From Proteromonas lacertae (lineage: Eukaryota > Sar > Bigyra > Opalinata > Proteromonadidae): DNA of 64,000 bases. This document shows, piece after piece, positions 36,801 through 47,899 of the stretch. The notes beneath the pieces are model-generated. The model saw only the letters and a list, made by a program, of their open reading frames with translations, did not search any database and had not been told where the DNA came from. Position 1 is the first letter of the stretch; each line of letters opens with the position of its first letter. Where the stretch lies: positions 308,223 through 372,222 of the forward strand of contig NGBS01000295.1 in assembly GCA_002245135.1 (NCBI GenBank), written 5' to 3'. A program made the position numbers and the translations under genes.

Positions 36801-39800
36801 TTAATACATTGTTCTGTTTGACTCAATTCTCAATTTTTCACGAATTACCAAATTTTTGATTGTATCAGTTATGAATCTAAGATTACCACCTTTAGTAACA
36901 TCATCTTCATATGTTTCATATATTAGTATATTTTCATATTTTGTTTTTGATAAAGAAGATTTACTAATACCTTTTAAAATATCATCAATCATTTTCTCAT
37001 CAATTTTTTCTGCTATACAATCTATACTTTTCTCATTAAATTGATAATTTCCTATCACACCTCCATAATATTCAAAATTCTCATCATATAATTTTATATC
37101 AACTTCATATATTTTTTTTAAATTCATTAATCTTTCTTCATCTAAATCAGGTATTTTCTCTAAAATTTTGAATTTGTCTTCTAAATCTTTCATTTCATGA
37201 AAACCATTTCCTTTTGTTGTAGTTAGAGCTGGATTTTTCAGTATTTTTACTTTCTCTATTTCTTCTTTTGTAAATGGTGGTATATACATTACCAAAGGGC
37301 ATCTTTTGTTTTGAAAGGTTTTACATTTTTCATCAGATGGCTTGGATATTACTATTATTGCTTTTGCATCAGCATATTCATCTTCACCAACAACTCCTCC
37401 ATCAGAAATTACTATATATGGATTATTATTCTTATTATTATAATAATTATCATTACTATAAGATCCTTGGCCACAGTTATACTTATAAACTATTCGAATT
37501 TCACTATAATGTTGATGAATATAATCTCTTATTAGATGAGCTAATACTGTTTTACCTATTTTAGAATGACCAAATATTAAATAGTTTCTTTGATTATTAT
37601 ATTCAAATTTTTCATCTTTACATATTATATTCAAGATATCATAGAAACATTTTCTCATTAATAAGAATTCATTTCCTTTTACATACACATCTCTACCAGT
37701 TTCTTCTTCTTTTGCTTTTGATGTTGTTAATAGTGTTTCACTAGTTTTTGTTGATAGTGTTTTTTCTTTAGACAGATTAACAAAACATGGATTTAATATT
37801 CTATTATTTAATGTAGCATAATAAAAACATCCCTCTTTCTTTTCACTATAATCCTATTTTATTATAAATATAATACATATATACATACTTTAATAGATTC
37901 TTCAATTTTTTCTATTTCTTTTTCTTCAACAAAATTTTCATCATCTAATAAGATTTTTATAAATATTCCATTTATAATCAAATCAAAATAGTTACTTTCA
38001 TCCAATATATAATAAACATAATATTTTCCTTCAGCTGGACGATGAATAGAGACTTGTTTTTCAAATTTTATTTTGAAATCAGGATTACTATTAATTGTAA
38101 TAACTTTACCATCACGATCTTTATATTTCAACTCTAATTTAATCTTTTCAATACTTAATTCATATGCTATTATCTGTTTCATAACTATTCGCTTCATGTT
38201 TTTATCATCATCCTTAAGTTTATCATAGTATTTTGTGATTTCATCATATTCTGTTTTATCTTTAATTGGATAGTATTTATAAATTATATATTTTTCTACA
38301 GAATCTGAAACGAATTTTAAGTGTTCTTTTGGAGTTAATATTTTATGATCTAAATATTCATCATATTTTTCTTCTAAATCATATTTTAATATTATATTGG
38401 ACAATTCTATTTCTGGAAAATTTTCTTTATCCAAATAATTCTGTAGAAATTCATTATATCTTATAGAACCAACTACTCCTTTGATTAATTCTGTGTAATA
38501 TTCCCAATAATTTCTATTCTCATAATTCTTTGCATATAAATAGTGATAATAAATCAGTCTTGGAATATTACCATATTTTTCACATATCTCTTTAAATTCA
38601 TCTCCATTAACATCAACATTAAAATCAATACAATTCTTAAACCATTCTTTAATTTCTCTATCATCTAATGAATCAAAGTATAATTTTTTACATTCTCTAT
38701 TATGTTGTGTATAATTGCTATAATTATCATTATTTGGAGAACTTATTGAGATTATTTTATTTCCACCTCCAAATTCACAATTAATAGTATCAACTATTAT
38801 AATAGAGTCTTCTATTTTGTCTGGTCGAATATCTTACTTTGGTAATTTTATGATTTTTGAACAAATATACTTTCTTCTCCTCTGGATTTCCATTTCTTTT
38901 ACCCTTCACTATGTAGATATCTTTTAATTGTTTATCTTTTCTTCTCCATTCATTTAAAAAGTAATAATTAAATCCTTTTAAACCTGATACTTTATAATCA
39001 CAATTTTTACATTTGTCAATTTCTATTATGCTAATTTCTTTTTTCATCATTTCTAAAGATTTCTCCATATTCTTTATATCTTCATTCTTTTCCTTTTTAG
39101 CTTTAAATTCATCTTTAAGCTTTTCCACAATACTAATCTCATTCAACAATTCTTTTTTATATAAATAATTTTCTTCTTCATCATCAAAATCTATTGGTAA
39201 ATTCTTTATGAAATACAATAGAACATAGATAAATGATGTTTTACCTATACCAGGTTGACCAGTTATCACTACATAGTCATGTAACCACATACTTTTACAA
39301 ATATCTTTAAACATCTCTTCATAACACTTTCGCATATATATTTTTCTTTGAGGAAACTGAAATATATTCACTTCATCACTAAATTTTAAACATTTATCAT
39401 CATCACATAAACTCAAACTATTAACAACTTCTACAAAATTATCCTCAGTTAATTTCTGCTTTTTAACTTCCCTATCATCTTCTATTGACGTATTAACTAC
39501 TTTTCTTTTATTTGGCTTATCATCTTTATTACATAATCTCTTAAAACTCACTCTTATAGCTTCAACTCTACTTTCATCTATTGTACATTCTCCTTTAAAT
39601 CTCTTCATCATTACTACATTTGTTTCATCTTCTATTTCTTTGTAATATTCGATTAATTCTACAATACCATTTTTATTACCAATGTTTATAAATGGATAAA
39701 TTAGTTTTGGTATATGTTGGAATACTAATTGTTCTTCACCATCTCCTTGTTTTATCTTTATTATTTTCTCATTCATATCATATATTACTTCATATATTAC

Positions 39801-40748
39801 TCCTTTTACTGCTAAAACAGTTTCAAATTCTTTTTTTATACAAATCATTTCATCGTTACCAAGCAACAATGATGAGTCAAGTTGTAATAATACCATCAGA
39901 TCATCACTAATAATTGCATCATTACTTCTACAACAACCAAAACATATTCCAACATCAACATTAATTATCTTATAAAAGAAATGATATACACCACTCTCCA
40001 TTCTTTCATTTAATATATAATTATAATCACCATTATCATTGTCTTTGAATATACTTTTACATTCTACTACATATTCAATTTTATCATCATTCATTCTCGA
40101 ATTGTTCTTATTATCATGTGCAAATTCTCCTTCTATCTCTTCTATTGCTGTTGTTGAGTGTGTAGATATTTCTTCTTCCTCTATCTCTTCCATTATTTTA
40201 ATCTCTGTCTTTTTTGTTTTTGACTTTTCTTTTGTAGTACTAATTTCATATCTTAGTCTCTTCTTCACGTTTCTTTCTTTGGTTATAATAATTTCATCAC
40301 CTTTCTTAAATAAAACAAATAGTGGATAAATTGCTTTATCACTTTCTTGATTAATTGGTATTGTTTCTTCATTAAGTGACTTTGATTTTCCATTAACTGA
40401 CATTGTTCTTTCTTTTAAATTGTATCTAATCTCATAAACTTTATCTTTTCCTAAATCTTTGTCTACAACTACCACTATGTTTTCTTCATTTATAAGTAAT
40501 GGCTCTTTCGTTATTATTATCACTTTATCACCATCTTCTTTATTTATAGATCTAGAATATCCTATCCCAACCTTATTAACTTCAGTCTTAATTTCGATTT
40601 TCAATGTACACACTTCATCTTCAATTATTTCATGCCAAATACCAATTCTTGACCAAACATTCGTATTTTTAAAATTATTTCCAGTAATCTGCGTAACTTT
40701 AGGATAAATTTGATCAAACTTTTTCAAGCTGTCGCAAACGCCACTCAT
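36801..40748 (-). pseudogene. Frameshifted, C-terminally truncated paralogue of the SPRY/Crinkler-RHS-type protein
   Basis: Reads from 40748 leftwards: a SPRY-like domain, a linker, a second SPRY-like domain (GVYHFFYKIINVDVGICFG), an NTPase core with P-loop GQPGIGKTSFIYVLL, then the helical region, an intron of about 35 nt near 37860-37895, and a second P-loop FGHSKIGKTVLAHLI. Near 38800-38830 one base must be skipped to pass from YLFKNHKITKV to EDSIIIVDTI, so the frame is broken. The protein stops at SNRTMY (36801), about 230 residues before the end of its neighbour, losing the C-terminal region with the FPDVDS-type motif. It may be a pseudogene or, if the indel is an error, a shorter variant. 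Confidence 0.7.
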
Positions 40749-41552
40749 TTATCTAATTAACAAGAATTAATAATAATAAATACCGAATTTTGACTGATAA
40801 CTGAGTTATGAAGAATAATTAATCTGAATGAATAACCAATTAAATCGATCCAACAAATAACCAATGAATTATGTAATATTTTATTTCTTTTTTATAGAAT
40901 ATAATTATTTTAAATTTCTGGAATTGATTTAAGTTATTATAAATTTTCATTTCTTATGTTATTTAACTATGCAATATAATTTAGAGTGTTTTTCACTCTG
41001 ATTAACAGAAAGGTCTTTTAGTATCAGTTTTAGATACAATATTGAGATTTTTTTTAGATGTATTGCAGTAAGTTTATTATTTGAAATATTCATTCATGCA
41101 AGTTAAGTCTTCAATCCAAAACATGTGAAACAACTATTCTTTTCCCTAAGATTCAGAAATATAAATAATACAAAGTTATGTTATTGTGAATTATAAGAAG
41201 GTAGACGTCGTTTCTTATTACATTATAAGTACATTTATAACTAAAGGTTAGCTAGTCATAAAATAAATATATTATGGAATATAAGATATAATTACAATTA
41301 TTCATTCATATATTTATCATTCATCAGGAGTATTTAACTAAATCACTCTAAATTCTATTGCATTGTTAAATAACATAAGAAATGAAAATATGTAATAATC
41401 TAAGTCTATTCATGAAATTAGGATGTTATATCTCTTCTACATCACTAAAAAAACGAAATGCAAATAAAATAGAATTTGATTCTTCATTCGTTTTTTTCTG
41501 TTATTAGTCCAACAAAGGTATTTATTACTATTAATTATTATGAATTAGATAA
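40749..41552. promoter_or_regulatory. Divergent promoter region with 46-bp inverted repeat
   Basis: Spacer between the two head-to-head paralogues, no ORF. Arms at 40943-40988 and 41344-41389 are inverted copies with about three mismatches (core ATTTCTTATGTTATTTAAC; outer end TTAGAGTG / CACTCTAA). They lie about 200 bp from the left start codon and 165-210 bp from the right one. Either remnants of the same ancestral promoter mirrored by an inverted duplication, or a conserved control element. Confidence 0.5.
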
Positions 41553-44500
41553 ATGAGGGATATTTTAAAATCTTTGAGTAAGATTAAATCAGTACATCCT
41601 TCAGTGTTGCTGATTAGAGAAGCTAAGTTTATCAATATGAGTATTGATCCGAAAATAGGTATTTACCCCAAAAAGCTTATAAATGGGATTTATGTAATGA
41701 AAATTCAAATTAATAGTGAAATTAAAAAATTGGGTATAGGATATTCAAGGTATATCAATGAAGAAGATGGTGATAAAGTGATAATAATAACGAAAGAGCC
41801 ATTACTTATAAATGAAGAAAACATAGTGGTAGTTGTAGACAAAGATTTAGGAAAAGATAAAGTTTATGAGATTAGATACAATTTAAAAGAAAGAACAATG
41901 TCAGTTAATGGAAAATCAAAGTCACTTAATGAAGAAACAATACCAATTAATCAAGAAAGTGATAAAGCAATTTATCCACTATTTGTTTTATTTAAGAAAG
42001 GTGATGAAATTGAAAAAATTGAAGAGAGAAAAGAAGATATTACTGTGAGGAAAGCAATAACTGATGTTGGTGTTAAAAAGAGTGATTATAGAATAGAGTA
42101 TGAAGATAACTGCAGTGTGTTATTTAAATTTCAAAAGGATGGTAAGTTTAATTTTACATTCACTGAAAGAATGGATAATGGAATATATCACTTTTTCTAT
42201 GAAATAATCAATGTTAATAATGGAATATGCTTTGGTTCATGTAAATACGATGATAGAATATCAATTGATGATCAAATAATACTTTTGAACTGTGATTCAT
42301 CAGTTCTAATTGGTAATGATGAGATGATGATAATTAAAGATAATTTTGTTGATGTATTAGCAGTAAAAGGAGAAAAATATGAAATGATTTATGATATGAA
42401 TGACAGAGAAATAAAGATAAAACAAGGAAATGGCTCAGAAAAATTACTTTTCAAAAATATAAACAAATCAGTTTATCCATTTATAAACATTGGTAATGAA
42501 GAAGGTGCTGTAAAATTAATCCGTTATTACAAAGAAGCAAGAGTGTCAAAAAAAGCATCAGTATTAAATAATATTAAATCAATATATACCCATGTAAAAG
42601 AAGATAATGAAATTGAAAAAATTGAAGAGAGAAAAGAAGATATTACTGTGAGGAAAGCAATAACTGATGTTGGTGTTAAAAACAAAAAATCAAAGACTAA
42701 AACAACGGAAGAAGAAAATGTGAATTTAATTGATTATTTTGTAGAAGTTGTTAATAGTTTGAGTTTATGTGATGATGATAAATGTTTAAAATTTAGTGAT
42801 AAAGTGAATGTGTTTCAATTTCCGCAAAGAAAAATTTATATGCGAGAGTGTTATGAAGAGATGTTTAGAGATATTTGCAGAAGTATGTATTGTAATGACT
42901 ATATAGTCATTACAGGTCAACCTGGTATAGGTAAAACGTCATTTATCTATGTTCTATTGTATTTCATAAAGAATTTACCAATAGATTTTGATGATGGTGA
43001 AGATGAATATTTTTATAAAAGAGAATTATTGAAGGAGAGTAGAAATATAGGGCAACAAATGAAAGAATTAAATGCTAAAGGAAATAAAAAATCAATAAAT
43101 GATGATATTAAAAAAATGAAAAAATCTTTAGAAATGATGAAAGAAGATAAAAAAGGTTTTAAAAGATGTAAAAAGTATGATGATAAAGTTGCAGGATTAA
43201 AAGGATTCAATTATTATTTTTTACATACATGGACAAAAAGCGTTGATGATACTGAAAAACTGAAGAAAGAACTAAAAGATATATATATAGTGAAAGGGAA
43301 GAAAAATGGAAGTGCAAATGAAGTAAAAGTATATCTATTCAAAAATGGTATTCTGTCCATAGTGTCAACTAAACCAAGTGAAATAAATGATTCGATAATA
43401 ATAGTTGATACTATTAATGATATATCAGGAAGAAATAATAAAGTAATCTCAATAAGTTCACCTGATAGTGATAATTATAGTAGATATACGATGATTGATA
43501 CGAAAAATAAAGAATTATATTTTGATTCATTAGATGATAGAGAAATTAAAGAATGGTTTAAGTATTGTATTGGTTTAAGTATTGATGTTAATGGTGATGA
43601 ATTTAAAGAGATATGTGAAAAATATGGTAATATTCCAAGACTGATTTACTATCACTATTTATACGATAAGAATTACAATAAAGATTATTGGGAGTATTAC
43701 ACAGAATTAATCAAAGGAGTAGTTGGTTCTATAAGATATAATGAATTTCTACAGAATTATATGGATAAGGATTACTTAAAGAAAGACCAGTTATCTAATA
43801 TAATATTAAAATATGATTTAGAAGAAAAGTATGATAAATATTTAGAACATAATATATTATCTCCAAAACAACATTTAAGATTTATTTCAGATGATGTTGA
43901 AAAATACATAGTTTATAAATTCTATCCAATTAAAAATAAACCAGAATATATTGAAATCAAAAAATACTATACTTCAATTGGTAATGATAAAAATATGAAA
44001 AAAATTGCAATGAAACAGATATTGACATATGAATTAAGTATTGAAACGATGAAATTGGAATATAAACATCCTGATGGTGAAGTTACTATAATTGATAATG
44101 ATTCTAGTTTCAAATTAAATTCAGAAAAACAAGTGTCAATTCATTATCCAGTTGGTGGATTACATTGCGTTTATTACATATTGGACGAAGAAAACTATTT
44201 TGATTTAATAATGGATGGAATATTTATAAAAGTGTTAATAGATGATGATGATTTTGATGAAGAAAAAGAAAAAATTGAAAAATCTATAAAAGTATAAATA
44301 TAATGTATAATATTTATAATAAACTAGGATTATAGTGAAATGAAATATGGTAGATTTATATATGCTGTAATAAAAGACTATGAAGTATGTGCATATAATA
44401 CAGACTTTGTTATTGAACCTTCATCAGATAAAGAACAACAAGCAACAACTTCAAGAACCAGTACAAGCGAAATAGCAGCAATAGATACTGTTATAGAAGT

Positions 44501-46055
44501 ATATGTAGATCAAAACGTTTCTTTATTAATGAGAAAATGTTTCTATGAAATGTTGAATATTATTTGTAAAGATGGTTTCAAATATGACAATCAAAGAAAC
44601 TATTTGATATTTGGTCATTCTAAAATAGGTAAAACAGTATTAGCTCATCTAATAAGAGATTATATTCATCAACATTATAGCGAAATTCGAATAGTTTATA
44701 AGTATAACTCTGGCCAAGGATCTTATAGTAATGATAATTATTATAATAATAAGAATAATAATCCATATATAGTAATTTCTGATGGAGGAGTAATTGGAGA
44801 AGATGATTATGCCGATGCAAAAATGATAATAGTCGTAGCTAATCCATGTAAAGCAGAGTATAAAACCTTTCAAAATAAAAGATGTCCTTTGGTGATGTAT
44901 ATACCACCATTTACAGAAAAAGAAGTAGAGAAAGTAAAAATAGTGAAAGATGCAGATCTAACTACAAAAGAAGACAATGGTATTTATAAATTCAAATATT
45001 TAAAAAAAAAATCTGATAGAAAAATAGAATGTAATGACAGATTTATAAAAAAATCAAGGGAATTAGACGAAAATGATACTAAAGCTAATTTAGAATTATA
45101 TAATACAAATTATAAATATTATGGAGGTGTAATAGGAAATTCTATAATTAATGAGAAAGTAATTAAAAATCTAGTAGCAACTATGGATGAGAAAATGATT
45201 GATGATATTTTAAAAGGTATTAGTAAATCTTCTTTATCAAAAACAAAATATGAAAATATACTTATATATGAAACATATGAAGATGATGTTACTAAAGGTG
45301 GTAATCTTAAATTCATAACTGATACAATCAGAGATATGGTAATTCGTGAAAAATTGAGAATTGATTCAAACGACAGATGTAAAATAATGATAGACATTCT
45401 ACTTGATAATCCAACAGGAGGTTTTGCAGGAAATTTATATGAGAAAATTGTTTTATATTTGATGAAGCATTGTGATATGTTTAAAAATGATTTGATTAAG
45501 AAGTTAGTTAATTTATATGGAATTATTAAATGGTATAAATACAAGATTATTCCAACAGATATAAAAAATGATAATGATTTGAAAACTGAAATTAAAAAAT
45601 TAAAAGAATATGATGGTAAACAGTTAATGCCAATTATAGATTTAAGTTATAGATGTACATTTCCTGATGTTGATTCATTTCTAGGACCAATTGGAATTCA
45701 AATCACTATAGATAAAGATAAGCCTCATACATACTCATCGTCTATGTCATTAATACTACATAATTTGAACCGTATTTGTGTAGAAGGATATAATAAAAGA
45801 GCAAAATATACTATCGTTCCTAAAGTCTTAGAATTTTTATATCTTTTAATAACTCCAACAGAGAATAAAGGTATTGTAAAAGATTCAAGAAAAATATATA
45901 AATATCCAACCTTTTTACAAATATTAACAAAAGAATTCAATGATGATGATAATGATAAAGATGAGCAGAGATTATTTGATAAAGCAAATTGGGAAAAGCG
46001 TACAATAATAATTCCATTCAAAGAATTGAAGAATTATGCTTATTATTTAATTTAG
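41553..46055 (+). CDS. Tandem-SPRY, P-loop NTPase protein with Crinkler/RHS-type C-terminal region
   Basis: Intact protein of about 1490 aa in two exons (intron 44292-44327). Order: SPRY-like domain 1 (residues ~30-150, LGIGYSRYINE, IYPLFVLF); linker; SPRY-like domain 2 (~180-335, GIYHFFYEIINVNNGICFG, VYPFINIG); linker; NTPase core with Walker A GQPGIGKTSFIYVLLYF (~454), a highly charged insert, and WFKYCIGL ... YGNIPRLIYYHYLY. Exon 2 adds a second Walker A, FGHSKIGKTVLAHLI (~1007), and a final region GGFAGNLYEKIVLYL ... CTFPDVDSFLGPIGIQITI (~1355) that reads like the C-terminal block of Crinkler/RHS-type proteins (NFPSID...LFQMTVS). Those families combine STAND-like ATPases with nuclease-like domains and act in the nucleus or in host-microbe conflict. 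Function here is inferred; no secretion signal is seen. Confidence 0.65.
42005..42682 (+). repeat. 75-nt direct repeats bracketing the second SPRY-like domain
   Basis: Copies at 42005-42079 and 42608-42682 appear identical and encode EIEKIEERKEDITVRKAIT twice. They flank exactly the segment that encodes SPRY-like domain 2, so the domain sits like a cassette between duplicated linkers. Confidence 0.75.
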
Positions 46056-46604
46056 CCTATGATAGAATTTTTTATAATTATTATTTTATTGACAATTTAA
46101 ATATGTTAAAAGATATATTTAAATATACCTTCTCATATTTTAACGACTAATGCTCAATACATTGGTATTATCAAGCAGTATATTGCTAACCATAATCATA
46201 ATCATAATCTTATAATATCTCAAACATATAGTATAAGTAATTATGTTAGAAAACAGATTCATAGAAAAGTTATATCAATAAGATAAACCATGTATGATGA
46301 AGTGTCGCGCGCGATAAAGAAATTTGCGAGGTAAAGGAAGTAATTGTTTATATTTAGATCTAATATAATATTATTGTTAATGTCATCATGTTATGTATGA
46401 ATATATAATCATTTTGTCTTAAAACATTCACTTCATATCCATCTTCCTTATATCTATCATATAACATTTTCACTTTAATTGAAACTTATTACTTCCTTTA
46501 CCTCGCAAATTTCTTTATCGCGCGTGACAAAACCCTCTACTGTCGAATTAGTTTCTAATAAAACCCTTTTATCTCCCAACGACTCAAATCTCCTGTTCTG
46601 AGCA
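46056..46604. repeat. Intergenic region with 41-bp inverted repeat
   Basis: AT-rich, no convincing gene. Arms at 46304-46344 and 46488-46528 (core CGCGCGATAAAGAAATTTGC and reverse complement, about one mismatch) enclose 143 nt. The CGCGCG tips are conspicuous in this AT-rich DNA. A leftward ORF crossing the right arm (46475-46711) has no recognisable product and is not called. Probably a small fold-back element. Confidence 0.55.
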
Positions 46605-47201
46605 GTTGAGCTAAATGCGCCGTTGAGCGTTAAGAAGACTTTTTTCAATTCTAATATCATAAATGTAACCTCTGGCCCTTCAATATTACTAATCAACACT
46701 TTGTTTTCCAAAATAGTTACGTTTGCCTAATATCATATAGTCGTGTTTAGGTTCCTCTACTGGAAACACTTTTTATTTTTATATTATTTTAAATGCTTAT
46801 AACAATAGTAGACATCGGGATAAAGGTTTTAAATAGAAAAGGAATACCTAATTATTGCATTTACCTGCTTAAAATTTATTTTGAAAAAACAGGCTTGAAT
46901 GAGGCTTGAATAGATTATTTATTTATTCGTTTTTAAGTGTCTTAACATCTAAATATGTGTGATTGATTTGCTTAAACTAATGTATTTTTAACTCTAGTAG
47001 TGATTGAAGCAAAAAAATTAAAAATTAAATTATAATTGTTTTCAATATGTTAGGATGAAGTTTAAAAAAATATATATCGCAGATGTAGTTTATATGACAA
47101 AGTAAGATTATATTTGCATATAACTTGCCATCAAACCACACACTATCATTTTAGAATTGAAAAAAGACTTCTTAACGCTCAACGGCGCATTTAGCTCAAC
47201 G
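46605..47201. mobile_element. MITE-like element with ~48-bp terminal inverted repeats
   Basis: Left end GTTGAGCTAAATGCGCCGTT...AAGACTTTTTTCAATTCT (46605-46653) is mirrored at 47152-47201. No transposase inside. The interior contains a CAGGCTTGAATGAGGCTTGA segment (near 46890) related in inverted orientation to the loop of the fold-back element at 47627-47876. Short ATCTCCCAACGA copies lie outside both ends (46572 and 47211), possibly old target or flank duplications. Confidence 0.6.
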
Positions 47202-47237
47202 GCGCACACCATCTCCCAACGAAGTACATCAACTCAG

Positions 47238-47448
47238 ATCAATTGTTGACTGAACTGCTACACTTGTGCAACTATAATTTATAATAATAATCTAAAATAC
47301 TGTCTTGCATGTCTTTTTAACTGAGTAGCATGCTTGATGATAAACATTTTGCACTTTTTGCATTCAATTATTGATGTTATATAATCTATAGATATTATCT
47401 CTAAACCTATTATGAGATGGCGTTCAAAATGCAAGAACTCGAGTTAAT
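47238..47448 (+). repeat. 211-bp direct repeat, copy 1
   Basis: Nearly identical to 51339-51549, same orientation; one visible difference (TTGAC versus TTAAC near the start). Begins ATCAATTGTT and ends CTCGAGTTAAT. No ORF. Not obviously an LTR: no polypurine tract or primer-binding site was seen next to it. Confidence 0.8.
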
Positions 47449-47626
47449 GAAGGCATATTTTATAGCACAAATTAGCGTTGTTGTGCGCCGTTGAGCCTCT
47501 CTCATCATACAATTACTTTTGAAACAAACTAATTTCATTTTTATCTTAGTTATAAAGAGTTATTAACAAATATATAGTTAGTTTGTCATATGACCTATAT
47601 CTGTAATATACTTTTTTATTTTAATG

Positions 47627-47876
47627 TTCATTTTCTATTTTAATGTTTCAGTCACTACTACAGACTAAAATACATTATCTGATATAATAGAATACACTAT
47701 TTTTTATGTTTAGATACTGAAAAAAGAAAAAAGAAAAAATATATTCAAGCCTCACTCAAGCCTGCTCATAAATTTCCTTTTTTATTACATTAACATTAAA
47801 AATAGTGTATTCTATGCATATCAGATAATGTATTTTAGTCTGTAGTAGTGACTGAAACATTAAAATAGAAAATGAA
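47627..47876. mobile_element. Inner fold-back element
   Basis: Arms 47627-47705 and 47798-47876 (sample TTTCAGTCACTACTACAGAC and its reverse complement) are inverted near-perfect copies around a ~90-nt loop containing ATTCAAGCCTCACTCAAGCC. Inserted in the left arm end of the outer element. A diverged relative lies at about 46885-47010. Confidence 0.6.
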
Positions 47877-47899
47877 TAAAAATTAGTTTAATATTGATA

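Noticed and set aside
46475-46711. 78-codon leftward ORF
   Set aside because: It overlaps an inverted-repeat arm and a MITE terminus, and shows no recognisable domain.
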